A stretch of 64,000 nt of DNA from Flaccisagitta enflata (lineage: Eukaryota > Chaetognatha > Sagittoidea > Aphragmophora): assembly GCA_965153355.1 (NCBI GenBank), contig OZ231128.1:14384001-14448000 (forward strand), given 5' to 3'. Position 1 is the stretch's first letter; every line of letters starts with the position of its first letter. Shown here piece by piece: positions 33,540-45,756 of the stretch. A program made the position numbers and the translations under genes. Under the pieces are notes generated by a model, which worked only from the letters and a program-made list of their open reading frames with translations, was not told the DNA's origin and searched no databases.

Positions 33540-34324
33540 AAGATTTTAGTTGATTTGGCTTTTTTGAGTCCCTAGGGCCCCTGGATGGGGTCCCCGAGGG
33601 CCCTTAACCATCATTACTGTTCCCATATACAAGACAATAATGTCTAGACAGCAACTTAATTCCTCTGATAACAATGAAGCAGAAAAAATGACCAAAAAAG
33701 CATGTCCTATGTCAATTTCAGCTTTGCTAGTATTGTCTATTTGATTTTTTTGCAGCCTGTAGGCTCCTGGGATAGGGTCCCCAGATCATCCTTACCTTTG
33801 ATACTGCTACTCAACACCAAATAACAGTATCTTGAAATCAAATTTACTCCTCCAATCATAATAAAGAAGAAACAACAAAAAATTTGTAATTTCGGTCATA
33901 TTCGGCTTTTTTAGCCAATTTGGGCCCCACTGGGGCTCCTTGCAGGGTCTTTCAGGGGCTCCCGTCCCCTATATCTTAGTTATCATACTCTACTGTCAAA
34001 TATCTTTCAAACAAGATCATTTCAAAGATTTTCTATCAAACCGTTATCAAGTTATGGAGAAAACTGTGAAAACTGCCTTTTTTGATGGTACTTTAATCCC
34101 ATTAAGCATACCAGAATCACTGATTATAAATGATTTTCAATAGCCGGCATTTTCCCATGAAATGTAGCATTTTCTTTAGCTTCACCCCCTTCAGATGTTA
34201 ACTCTCCATGAGAAAATGCATCGGTGGGCTAACAATCAGATAATTCATCCCCTACCTTTACTACTTTTGGTAAGCGGTTTGTTTTTTGGTTAGATTGAGA
34301 CGGTATGTTTTTCAGTTTACTTTT

Positions 34325-34378
34325 ATGGAAAACTAGGATTGGTGCGCGTTTTAACTAGTCAGTGAGTGTTCACAAGGC
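34325..34378. mobile_element. Family E fragment at satellite edge
   Basis: TGGAAAACTAGGATTGGTGC, then TTTTAACTAGTCAGTGAG, matches about 11871-11925. The match ends where the 80-bp satellite begins. Confidence 0.6.
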
Positions 34379-37300
34379 ACAGTGGTAGTTATCGAGCAAC
34401 GATCAAGCATATTTCACCCAGGCCACCTCGACCACCTAAAACCACCCAAATCAGCTACACAGTGGTAGTTATCGAGCAACGATCAAGCATATTTCACCCA
34501 GGCCACCTCGACCACCTAAAACCACCCAAATCAGCTACACAGTGGTAGTTATCGAGCAACGATCAAGCATATTTCACCCAGGCCACCTCGACCACCTAAA
34601 ACCACCCAAATCAGCTACACAGTGGTAGTTATCGAGCAACGATCAAGCATATTTCACCCAGGCCACCTCGACCACCTAAAACCACCCAAATCAGCTACAC
34701 AGTGGTAGTTATCAAGCAACGATCAAGCATATTTCACCCAGGCCACCTCGACCACCTAAAACCACCCAAATCAGCTACACAGTGGGAGTTATCAAGCAAC
34801 GATCAAGCATATTTCACCCAGGCCACCTCGACCACCTAAAACCACCCAAATCAGCTACACAGTGGTAGTTATCGAGCAACGATCAAGCATATTTCACCCA
34901 GGCCACCTCGACCACCTAAAACCACCCAAATCAGCTACACAGTGGTAGTTATCGAGCAACGATCAAGCATATTTCACCCAGGCCACCTCGACCACCTAAA
35001 ACCACCCAAATCAGCTACACAGTGGTAGTTATCGAGCAACGATCAAGCATATTTCACCCAGGCCACCTCGACCACCTAAAACCACCCAAATCAGCTACAC
35101 AGTGGTAGTTATCGAGCAACGATCAAGCATATTTCACCCAGGCCACCTCGACCACCTAAAACCACCCAAATCAGCTACACAGTGGTAGTTATCGAGCAAC
35201 GATCAAGCATATTTCACCCAGGCCACCTCGACCACCTAAAACCACCCAAATCAGCTACACAGTGGTAGTTATCGAGCAACGATCAAGCATATTTCACCCA
35301 GGCCACCTCGACCACCTAAAACCACCCAAATCAGCTACACAGTGGTAGTTATCGAGCAACGATCAAGCATATTTCACCCAGGCCACCTCGACCACCTAAA
35401 ACCACCCAAATCAGCTACACAGTGGTAGTTATCGAGCAACGATCAAGCATATTTCACCCAGGCCACCTCGACCACCTAAAACCACCCAAATCAGCTACAC
35501 AGTGGTAGTTATCGAGCAACGATCAAGCATATTTCACCCAGGCCACCTCGACCACCTAAAACCACCCAAATCAGCTACACAGTGGTAGTTATCGAGCAAC
35601 GATCAAGCATATTTCACCCAGGCCACCTCGACCACCTAAAACCACCCAAATCAGCTACACAGTGGTAGTTATCGAGCAACGATCAAGCATATTTCACCCA
35701 GGCCACCTCGACCACCTAAAACCACCCAAATCAGCTACACAGTGGTAGTTATCGAGCAACGATTAAGCATATTTCACCCAGGCCACCTCGACCACCTAAA
35801 ACCACCCAAATCAGCTACACAGTGGTAGTTATCGAGCAACGATCAAGCATATTTCACCCAGGCCACCTCGACCACCTAAAACCACCCAAATCAGCTACAC
35901 AGTGGTAGTTATCGAGCAACGATCAAGCATATTTCACCCAGGCCACCTCGACCACCTAAAACCACCCAAATCAGCTACACAGTGGTAGTTATCGAGCAAC
36001 GAAGCATATTTCACCCAGGCCACCTCGACCACCTAAAACCACCCAAATCAGCTACACAGTGGTAGTTATCGAGCAACGATCACATATTTCACCCAGGCCA
36101 CCTCGACCACCTAAAACCACCCAAATCAGCTACACAGTGGTAGTTATCGAGCAACGATCAAGCATATTTCACCCAGGCCACCTCGACCACCTAAACCACC
36201 CAAATCAGCTACAGTGGTAGTTATCGAGCAACCATCAGCATATTTCACCCAGGCCACCTCGACCACCTAAAACCACCCAAATCAGCTACACAGTGGTAGT
36301 TATCGAGCAACGATCACATATTTCACCCAGGCCACCTCGACCACCTAAAACCACCCAAATCAGCTACACAGTGGTAGTTATCGAGCAACGATCAAGCATA
36401 TTTCACCCAGGCCACCTCGACCACCTAAAACCACCCAAATCAGCTACACAGTGGTAGTTATCGAGCAACGATCAAGCATATTTCACCCAGGCCACCTCGA
36501 CCACCTAAAACCACCCAAATCAGCTACACAGTGGTAGTTATCGAGCAACGATCAAGCATATTTCACCCAGGCCACCTCGACCACCTAAAACCACCCAAAT
36601 CAGCTACACAGTGGTAGTTATCGAGCAACGATCAAGCATATTTCACCCAGGCCACCTCGACCACCTAAAACCACCCAAATCAGCTACACAGTGGTAGTTA
36701 TCGAGCAACGATCAAGCATATTTCACCCAGGCCACCTCGACCACCTAAAACCACCCAAATCAGCTACACAGTGGTAGTTATCGAGCAACGATCAAGCATA
36801 TTTCACCCAGGCCACCTCGACCACCTAAAACCACCCAAATCAGCTACACAGTGGTAGTTATCGAGCAACGATCAAGCATATTTCACCCAGGCCACCTCGA
36901 CCACCTAAAACCACCCAAATCAGCTACACAGTGGTAGTTATCGAGCAACGATCAAGCATATTTCACCCAGGCCACCTCGACCACCTAAAACCACCCAAAT
37001 CAGCTACACAGTGGTAGTTATCGAGCAACTATCAAGCATATTTCACCCAGGCCACCTCGACCACCTAAAACCACCCAAATCAGCTACACAGTGGTAGTTA
37101 TCGAGCAACGATCAAGCATATTTCACCCAGGCCACCTCGACCACCTAAAACCACCCAAATCAGCTACACAGTGGTAGTTATCGAGCAACGATCAAGCATA
37201 TTTCACCCAGGCCACCTCGACCACCTAAAACCACCCAAATCAGCTACACAGTGGTAGTTATCGAGCAACGATCAAGCATATTTCACCCAGGCCACCTCGA

Positions 37301-37709
37301 CCACCTAAAACCACCCAAATCAGCTACACAGTGGTAGTTATCGAGCAACGATCAAGCATATTTCACCCAGGCCACCTCGACCACCTAAAACCACCCAAAT
37401 CAGCTACACAGTGGTAGTTATCGAGCAACGATCAAGCATATTTCACCCAGGCCACCTCGACCACCTAAAACCACCCAAATCAGCTACACAGTGGTAGTTA
37501 TCGAGCAACGATCAAGCATATTTCACCCAGGCCACCTCGACCACCTAAAACCACCCAAATCAGCTACACAGTGGTAGTTATCGAGCAACGATCAAGCATA
37601 TTTCACCCAGGCCACCTCGACCACCTAAAACCACCCAAATCAGCTACACAGTGGTAGTTATCGAGCAACGATCAAGCATATTTCACCCAGGCCACCTCGA
37701 CCACCTAAG
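34379..37709. repeat. 80-bp satellite array, about 41 copies
   Basis: Each unit starts AGTGGTAGTTATCGAGCAAC, continues GATCAAGCATATTTCACCCA and GGCCACCTCGACCACCTAAA, and ends ACCACCCAAATCAGCTACAC. Units are almost identical. Exceptions are single changes (CGAGCAAC to CAAGCAAC near 34710 and 34790; one CGATTAAG near 35761; CAACTATC near 37027). A cluster of copies at about 36000-36310 has short deletions. The minus strand is a chain of GGTGG motifs. The unit length is not divisible by three, so no repeat protein is encoded. Confidence 0.97.
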
Positions 37710-38138
37710 CCCATTAGTGATAGTGATTGAGTGGCTGAATCCTGTCCGGCAACCCACCCACCACCAGATGTTGAAAATCTTTTTTGTTTCTTCTTTGGAA
37801 TCTTTTTCGATACATTCTGAAAAAAAAAAGCATTTTATTAACGTAATATCAGAATCGCCTTCTTGTTAAAACGAGCTTATGATTTTAGTGACAATTTTAT
37901 TCAAGCAAATTGTTATTATCTGATTTCGCTGTCTGGTTTTACCAAATAACAGTGTCTTCATATCCCATATTTCATGCAATATGTAAACTAAATTAAATAT
38001 TCTGTTTTTAGTACAGGACAAGTGAATGTGGAGTCACATTATTATTGCGGACGGATGGGCAGGGGCATCCAACCCCCATTAACACTCAACTCTTCCCCCC
38101 ACACACATACAAGAAAAGTATAAAAAATGCTCATTTTT
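37710..38138. other. Uncharacterised flank of the satellite
   Basis: After the array, CCCATTAGTGATAGTGATTG begins unrelated AT-rich sequence. At about 38043-38080 a GCGGACGGATGGGCAGGGGC patch looks like a worn family A piece. Confidence 0.35.
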
Positions 38139-38264
38139 AGTCGCGGACACACGACTCTACACCTTGCCATGTCGGTAACGAATATTGTTGAATTTTGAGC
38201 GGTTTTTGCATTACTGCCCCTGCCCAACCGTCCGCGACTGTCTTGCCGTCTATCCGGCCTTGTT
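38139..38264 (-). mobile_element. Family A element, short array
   Basis: AGTCGCGGACACACGACT, CCTTGCCATGTCGG, CTGCCCCTGCCCAACCG and TATCCGGCCTTGTTC are present. The (CCGT)n array has shrunk to one unit. Confidence 0.8.
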
Positions 38265-38339
38265 CACATACTACTCGGTCAATACGGACCAACAGACTGG
38301 CGGAGGAATAGACGGACGGACAAAGCTCTGTTTGATTAC

Positions 38340-38495
38340 ATATGCATGATGAAGGAGTGAGCAAAAATAGTGTGCAAGCTTGTGAAGGCCGAAATGAGTG
38401 AGTGAGCGAAGTGAGGGAAGCGAAGCAGAGCCTTCCGGAGCGAGTAAGCGGAGAGAGCGGTGCGAGCGAAAGAATGTAGTGAGCGACTGAGAGGC
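38340..38495. mobile_element. Harbinger-like MITE fragment
   Basis: The interior GAGTGAGTGAGCGAAGTGAG and GAGCGACTGAGAGG match the 28099 element; the left end is missing. Confidence 0.6.
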
Positions 38496-38498
38496 TGA

Positions 38499-38732
38499 GG
38501 GCGTGTTTCCAGTAATGACAACAATCGCGAACCTCATGAACCTATGCTTTTCGACTATCCCATGAGAGAGTGATCAAAGTTAATGAGGAGGCCCGTGGAG
38601 AGAGTGAGCAAGCTGAGCGCTGTGTATCGAATAAGCGGAGCAAAGCGTCCGTATGAGGGAATGAACGAACATAACCAGCGACCAAGCAACCCGTTTAGAA
38701 AAACGTTTATCTGTGACTAGAAATTTCCCCTC
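38499..38732. mobile_element. Harbinger-like MITE, diverged copy
   Basis: It begins GGGCGTGTTTCCAGT and ends ACTAGAAATTTCCCC. It is joined directly to the preceding fragment. The target duplication is not preserved. Confidence 0.65.
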
Positions 38733-38785
38733 TGTCCCATGCATGGGTGGTCCTTAAGTCCATAACTCCCAGATATTTGGTTTTT

Positions 38786-39090
<305 letters not shown>

Positions 39091-39133
39091 ACAGTTATGC
39101 ACCTACTTCATTGCGTTTTTTCCCTCCGTTTTT

Positions 39134-39337
39134 AGCCGTGTGCTACGCAACTGTACACCCTGCTTTGTCTGTCCGTCTGTCTGTCTATCCGTCCGTCTAT
39201 CCGTCAGTGTGTTTGTCAAATATTTTTGTTTTTGACGTCTTTGGCCCCACTGCTCAAATAATCAAGTGACCAAATATTATCAAATACGGCCCCTGTCCAC
39301 TCGCACAGGACTGGGGTCGCCATGTATCCGGCCTTGA
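39134..39337 (-). mobile_element. Family A element, complete, reverse
   Basis: AGCCGTGTGCTACGCAACT, CCTGCTTTGTCTGTCCG repeats, TTGACGTCTTTGGCCCCACT, CCCCTGTCCACTCGCACAGG and CATGTATCCGGCCTTG are in family order. Confidence 0.8.
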
Positions 39338-39343
39338 TTTCCC

Positions 39344-39347
<4 letters not shown>

Positions 39348-39430
<83 letters not shown>

Positions 39431-39450
39431 CTCTCTCTCTATCTCTCTCG
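39348..39450. repeat. (CT)n microsatellite
   Basis: Nearly perfect CT repeat that begins ten bases after the family A 5' end. Confidence 0.95.
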
Positions 39451-40050
39451 TAGCTTTATGTTCACCCTGTTACGTAAGTTCGTCCATTCTTCTATTTCTC
39501 TTTTGTTTCTTTTACTCGTTTGTTTCTTTGTTTCTTTGTTTCTTTGTTTCATTCTTTCTTCTCCTTTGCATTCTACCCATTTTCATTCATCCTTTTTTTT
39601 GTGTGTTCTATTTATTTTTGGTTGCGTTAAGCAGCGGGTACGCTCATCTGCCGGTCCGTCATTGTGCATTAGGACGAAGCTATATACTTAAATAAGATAT
39701 GACTTTTAAAAGGTAAAATCCATACTTTTTGAGCTCAACGACTGGAGGGTCTAATCATATCCTTACTTGTTCATGTCAGTCTGTACTCCCAATAGTGAGC
39801 CTGACGTCAAAATCTCAATTCTGATTCAGCTGAGATAAAGGATACGGGATTTACCGCCTTCTTAAGATTCTTCTCTCGCACAACTAGAAACCAACAGAAT
39901 TTTTAAAAGCAAAATGCGCCCGTTTTTCAAAGTCGCCACCGCTTGCCACAAGGATGATGAAACTTATACATCTGGGCAACAGAAAAATGATATTAGTTTT
40001 GTTGAGTCATTGCGACAAACTGCGACAAAATCGCTTTAAGACAAAAACAG
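39451..40050. other. Pyrimidine-rich then unique sequence
   Basis: GTTTCTTT repeats at about 39523-39555 are followed by sequence with no recognised feature. Confidence 0.35.
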
Positions 40051-40118
40051 AAAAGTTTACACTGCCACGCCGTGTGCCCATGGTCGACCACGACGACACG
40101 TATAATGATGATTTAAAG
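40051..40118 (+). CDS. Weak exon candidate
   Basis: An AG at 40049-40050 and a good donor (AAG then GTATCTG at 40119) bound a GC-richer 68-base block. One frame reads KFTLPRRVPMVDHDDTYNDD then LK. It is too short to identify. Confidence 0.22.
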
Positions 40119-40317
40119 GTATCTGAAACATTTTAGCGTGCAAACTTGATACACGGAGGCCTCCTTGGGCAAAAATACGCAATTTCAATTTTGGCTTTTT
40201 GGTGGCATACCGCCTCTCCTATGCGTCTACCATGTCTGAGATCATATCTAGGGTCAAGTTACACATACACCAACCCAACAAAAAAGAAATCTCGAAATCA
40301 TTATTGCTTGATCAACT

Positions 40318-40405
40318 GCCACAGTGGCAAGGCTCTCTTCCATTTATTTCAGTTTGGGTATAGTGAGGGATATTGTTCCATTTGTCATAGCCTACATAGG
40401 TTTGC
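40318..40405. mobile_element. Family E fragment
   Basis: GGCTCTCTTCCATTTATTTC and GGGTATAGTGAGGGATATTG match about 11918-11990 and 49446-49500. Confidence 0.6.
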
Positions 40406-40495
40406 CATTGATATAGCCATTTTGGGTTCTACTTATGTTACCAATAAAGGCGGCTAATCGCCGTAGGAAAAAAGTCGTAAATGCTGAAAGAAAGA

Positions 40496-40736
<241 letters not shown>

Positions 40737-40744
40737 AAACATGT

Positions 40745-40908
40745 AACACAGGGTATCAATATTGTTGAGGACAGGGGCATCAAACTCCATCCGCACCCCA
40801 AGTATCTAGACCGCTTGTTTTTCCACTTTTTCACTCGGACGGACAGACGGACCAACAGACCGATGGATGGACTGTCAGACAAAGCCTCTCATAGAGTCAG
40901 GAGTTGAA
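40745..40908 (+). mobile_element. Family A variant, worn
   Basis: CAATATTGTTGAGGACAGGG matches the variant 5' region of the 14391 and 32975 copies. A CGGACGGACAGACGGACC array and AAAGCCTCTCATAGAGTC end follow. Confidence 0.55.
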
Positions 40909-41602
40909 ATGAGAGAGAAACTGTGCTGCCAGGATGCACAATTATCACAAAAGACATTTCAAAGTTCAAACAGACTTCAACTAACTCGATTCCTTGTTTT
41001 TTAGGAAAAAGCGAAAAATGCAGAAAAATAAAAAAAGATTCAAAAATTCATAGCTCCAAAACTATTGATCGCACAGAATTCTGCTTGGCGTCATCTGAAA
41101 GAGGAGAATTAGCTCTTTCTTAGCTGTTAATTTCATGCGTAGTCCCATTCGGTCCAAAAAAAGCACCTACTTTCCCAAAAGACTCATGGGAAAAAGGGAA
41201 ATCCAAATTCCTCCGCAGGTCTCAAAAAGCCGAAGGTATTCTTCGACTTTTTTCCAAATTATATCTTTTAAAACTAGACCATTGTTCATTCTTGATATCG
41301 ATATGGGTTTTCAGAATTTGAACTAGTTAACTAACTAGTTGGTGGGAAATCACCGGACTTGAATGATATATGCGTCACTTGGGAATAGTATGCTCTTTTT
41401 GTTTTCGCATGAAAAAAAATAAAGAAATCGAAAACGAATATCAAAGTTTATCAAAGTATTAAAGAACATTTGTGGCGACTGATTTCTATTAAATGTGCAA
41501 ATAACATTTTTCAAATCGAGACCAACATTGGAAAAAAAGCAGGTTTAGGAGAAAATCCGAGTTTCCAGGAGAGTTTATCATAAAGGTAGATTCATATAGC
41601 GG

Positions 41603-41607
<5 letters not shown>
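40909..41607. other. Uncharacterised AT-rich sequence
   Basis: The only pattern noted is a short palindrome, AACTAGTTAACTAACTAGTT, at about 41322. Confidence 0.35.

Positions 41608-41641
<34 letters not shown>
41608..41641. repeat. (GA)n microsatellite
   Basis: About 16 GA units. Confidence 0.95.
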
Positions 41642-42190
41642 AAACAAACGTCACTAAGAGATTTGCAAACAACCCCCTCGGTGGCGTGACGATCGCACGC
41701 GCGGTGAACGAACAAAAATTCGCCACAAATACGATAATGCCATTTTCTTGATACTGACTGTGGTGCCCTTTGCTCACTAAATACTGAGTCCATAAATATT
41801 GAGTCCATGATACAATGGCTTATTGGTGCTGACTGCGGCCATACGGCGTCCACTGATCAACTGTCACTTAAATTCTAAATATTAAACTTCATATATATAT
41901 TTCCTGACATACAGCACTTGACTAGATGCTCCCTCGACTATGACATCAGAGCAGAGATCAGAGTCATTGTTGAATCCTGAGTCTGATATCCCAAAGGGGG
42001 TTAAAGGATTAGATTGTAGCGGGGTCGTAATTCTAGCCCAGGTTTCTGGGCCTGACATCTCGAAAGGTTGATTGGGATTTATGAATATGAAAATATTCTG
42101 TCCTCGTCAAACAGGATGTTTTAATAAGAGAAAGACGACCAAGGATTTTAGTCTCTTTCACTCGAATTTTAGTCTCACTATATCGGTCAA
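41642..42190. other. Uncharacterised sequence
   Basis: Moderately GC-rich near 41670-41720, then AT-rich. A minus-strand frame (about 41640-41853) is open but unremarkable. Confidence 0.3.
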
Positions 42191-42194
42191 TTCG

Positions 42195-42809
42195 CACTGT
42201 GCTTTTAATACAACTTTGAGTGAAAAGTCATATAACTATGGGTTTTTCTGCGTTTTTGAGCAGTATTGGGGTGAAAGAGCATGTAACTAGCAAAAATGAA
42301 ATCATTCCCCGAGCACTTTTTGAGTATTCTTTAAAATCAGAAAAAAATAGACCTAATTTCAATGCAAATTCTTCTGAGATGTGTTGACTAAATTTCTGAT
42401 TCCATATTGTTATTCTACACAAAATTCCCTTTCATTTGATAGGTCGCACTTTATACTTTTGCAAAGAATTGAAATTTTCATTTTTGAGTCACCGTTACAA
42501 AAAAGTAACGGTGGCTCAAAATATAAAAACCTAATTTCTATATAAAACTATATAGTGTGACCTATCAAATGAAAGGAAATTTTGTATAGTATAACAATAT
42601 GAAATCGAAAAATGAGTCAAGACAACTCATTAGAATCTGCATTAAAGATGGGTTTAATTTTTTTCTATTTTGAAGATTACTCAAAAAGCGCTCGGGGAAT
42701 GATTTTGTTTTTGCTAGTTACATGCTCTTACACCCCAATAATGCTCGAAAATGCAGAAAAACCCACAGTTATATGACTTTCCACTGAGAATTTTTTTAAA
42801 AGCACAGTG
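42195..42809. mobile_element. Palindromic MITE with TTCG duplication
   Basis: It is an almost complete palindrome centred near 42502 (GTCACCGTTAC against GTAACGGTGGC). The ends are CACTGTGCTTTTAATA and the near-complement TTAAAAGCACAGTG. TTCG flanks both sides (42191-42194 and 42810-42813). A 4-bp duplication with CAC ends points to the CACTA/Mirage/Chapaev group, by inference. Its central block, TATAGTGTGACCTATCAAAT, recurs at about 2891. Confidence 0.82.
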
Positions 42810-42861
42810 TTCGTTGGTGGGCCTCTCTGTCTATTCTAGATACGTTAATGGTTTTATTTAT

Positions 42862-43035
42862 AATCGCGGACACGCGACTCTACATCTTGCTTTGTCAGTC
42901 AGTCCAACCATTCGTCCATCCATCTGTCCGTCCGTGTCCTGATTAGTCCGTCACATTTTTGAATTGCAAGGTTTTTTTTTGCATCACTGCCTCTGCCCAA
43001 CTGTCCGCGGCTGGATAACCGTGTATCCGGCCTGC
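42862..43035 (-). mobile_element. Family A element, complete, reverse
   Basis: AATCGCGGACACGCGACT, CTTGCTTTGTCAGTCAGTCC, TCCGTCCGTGTCC, CTGCCTCTGCCCAACTGTCC and GTGTATCCGGCCTGC are in order. Confidence 0.8.
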
Positions 43036-43055
43036 CCCATTCCCTAATTTCCTAG

Positions 43056-43410
43056 TGGGGCGTGCATATTATTGAAACTTCAAGTTTAATCCTTGAGTTT
43101 AGAGGTTTCCGCATAGGGATAATCATTTAAGCATTTCTAGATAACGTGCTCAACGCCTTTTCTTTGGTTGTTATTCAGGATTATGGTTGGCAATTTTCAT
43201 TCATGGCCTGCCTACCTGCCTGCCTGCCCCATTCCCAAGTGAGGCGGGCATATTTCATGCAAGTTTAATGCATCTTTAATGCAAGTTTAATCCTTGAGTA
43301 TAGAGGTTTCCGCATAGGGATAATCATTTAAGCATTTCTAGATAACGTGCTCAATGCCTTTTCTTTGGTTGTTATTCAGGATCACGGTTGGCAATTTTCA
43401 TTCTTGGCTG
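43056..43410. repeat. Tandem duplication, two copies
   Basis: AAGTTTAATCCTTGAGT through GTTATTCAGGAT is present at about 43080-43185 and again at about 43263-43384. An inverted third copy lies at about 47600-47770. Confidence 0.8.
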
Positions 43411-43639
43411 TTCAGTTTGATCTTACCGGTTTATTATTGGGCATGTCTTGTTGCTCAATATCTAGTAGGGGTGGGGGTAATGCACCTTAGTCAACGGATC
43501 AAGTTGCAGGTGAAGAATACATGCTCATATGATGAGAATAGATGGTATACCAAGTTTCAGGGCCTTCGGAACAGTTTCAGCCTAGCCCTCCACCCCCCCC
43601 CCCTGCCCCAAGAGCATGAAAACCCAGAGAAAGCGACTT

Positions 43640-43810
43640 TTGATATTTTAAGCGGACGGATGGACGGACGAAGGAACGAACAAAAGTCCCCCGTGTTCTA
43701 CAGGACTTCGTCCCCTTCGGAGCCGCTGCCCTGCCTCTCATTCCAATTTTCAACCATGCAAAGCAGGGCAACGGGTATCGCTGACCACGTATTGCCCTTA
43801 GGCGACCTGT
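43640..43810. mobile_element. Family D piece inside left arm
   Basis: GGACGAAGGAACGAACAAAA, GTTCTACAGGACTTCGTCCC, GCAAAGCAGGGCAACGGGTA and CGACCTGTT are family D landmarks. The matching right arm (about 45508-45590) lacks them, so this piece arrived after the palindrome formed. Confidence 0.7.
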
Positions 43811-44439
43811 TATAGTATATAATCTAATATGTGACTACCCATTTGGGGTGTGTTACAGGATTTTTTGCGGGTATAGACCCTCTGGAATCACTGCAAAATG
43901 ATGACTTTTGCCAATTATAAATAGTTATAATCATATTGTGATATAGGTGTATTTCCAATCATGGCTTTGGTCTCAGATTGGGCTGGCTGTGAAATTGTAG
44001 TTGTGGTATGGTTAGGTGAATCCCCTGGGCACCATAGATGGCTACCCTAATAACCCCACAAGTTACTTGACCTCCGTGTAGGTAGCAAAAATGACCAAAA
44101 ACAGCCATAAATAACAAAAAAGCTTAAAATTTCAAAATTTTGGGTATGTTTTCACAGAAAATCCTAGTAATTGATCCAGTTCACTCAGTTATAATGTATA
44201 GACATGGGTTTTGCTGAAAAACAGCCAAAGGCTGCATCGGGAGCCTGCAAGACCCAAAATGGCTAAAAAAGGTCTCAAAATGACTTAATCTACGCTATGA
44301 TAAAAACATCAAGAATAATATGATTTTTCTTCCAAAACTTTTAGTATCTTAGAATGTAGCCTCAGTAAAGTGAAAGAGAGTAGAAACAGTGAAAAAATAT
44401 GGCCCTGAGCATGGTGTAAGCCTAAATAGCAGCCCAGAG

Positions 44440-45010
44440 GCAGTAAGTGGTCAGCGGTACCTGTGCCCTGCTTGAGTAGTGTGTGATTTAAGTTGAGGGG
44501 GAGCAGGGCAGCGGCCCTGAAGGAAATGAAGTCTGTCTGTCCATCCGTCCGTCCGTCCGTTCATCCCCCCTGCCCCATCCTCAGGGCTACGTCTCCTTTG
44601 CGGCCTATTCTGACCCAAATTCACCTAATTAGCCCAAATCCAAGCAATATGGCCCAAATCTAAGCAAAATGGCCTAAATTCTAGCAAAATGGCCCAAATC
44701 TTGCCAGAAAACCCCAATTTAGGCCTGGGGTACATCATTTTGGCCATTATGACCCATATTGGTGCCTCCAATACCTAGATTCTGACCAGATTTAGGCCAT
44801 TTTGCTTCGATTTGGGCCATTTTGCTTAGATTTGCGCCGTATTGCTTGGATTTGGGCTATTTAGCATAATGTGGGTCAAAACAGGCCCCAAAGGAGACAA
44901 AGCCCTGAGGATGTAGCAAGGGGGGACGGACATACATACAAACGTACGGACAGACAGACAGATTCCCCGTGTGTTCTACAGGACTTCATCCCCTTTGGGA
45001 CCACTGCTCA
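44440..45010. mobile_element. Family D element in the loop
   Basis: The left arm (GGTCAGCGGTACC, GCAGGGCAGCGGCCCTGAAG, CCGTCCGTCCG) and right arm (GGACGGACATACATAC, GTTCTACAGGACTTCATCCC) enclose an internally palindromic array. Its units are GCCCAAATCTAAGCAAAATG-like up to about 44715 and complementary beyond about 44800. Confidence 0.7.
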
Positions 45011-45756
45011 AAACAGACCTTAAATAGACAGAAATGGCCCAAAATGACCAGAATGTTATGGTCCTTTTTTGGCTGTTTTGGGTCCCTTGCAGGCGCCCAA
45101 TTGAAGCCACTGGCCATTTTCCAGCCAAATCCCATGTCTTTACATTATAACTGAGTGAACTGGATCACTGACTGGGATTTTCTGTAAAAACTTACCCAAA
45201 ATTTTGAATTTTTAAGCATTTTTGCCATTTTTTGCTATTTTTGCTGCCTATATGTGGGCCGAGTAACTTGTGGGGGTATCAGGGTGGCCATCTATGGTGC
45301 TCAGGGGCTTCACCTAACCATACCCCAACTACAATTTCACAGCTAGCCCAATCTGAGACCACAGCCATGATGAGAAACACAACAAAATCACAATATGATT
45401 TTAACTACTTAAAACTGGCAAAAGTCATCATTTTTCAGTGATTCTAGAGGGTCTATATCCTGTATCACAACCCAAATGGGTAGTCACATATCCGATTATA
45501 TACTATTGAATGAGTTTTAGTATTTCTTATCATTTTTTGACACATTTAGAAGACAAAATATGCTGAAAGTATTAAAAAGTTGTTTTTTCTGGGTTTTCAT
45601 GCTCTTGGGGCAGGGGGGGTGTGGAGGGCTAGGCTGAAACTGTTCCGAGGGCCCTGAAACTTGGTAAACCATCTAATCTCATCATATTAGCATGTATTCT
45701 TCACCTGCAACTTGATCCGTTGACTAAGATGCATTACCCCCACCCCTAATATCTAG

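Larger units (their letters stand above)
43466..45748. mobile_element. 2,283-bp fold-back element with 8-bp TSD
   Basis: The ends are TAGGGGTGGGGGTAATGCA and its near-perfect complement. ATATCTAG is duplicated on each side (43458-43465 and 45749-45756). The same target without the insertion is preserved in inverted orientation at about 47560-47600. Arms pair almost throughout: 43466-43630 with 45590-45748, and 43815-44290 with 45035-45508. A family D piece (about 43640-43810) interrupts the left arm and another family D element fills the loop. No transposase. An 8-bp duplication suggests hAT or Mutator-like mobilisation. Confidence 0.9.

Noticed and set aside
34379-37709. Regular repeats suggestive of a CRISPR-like array
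   Set aside because: The 80-bp units are contiguous with no variable spacers; it is an ordinary satellite, and the host is a eukaryote.
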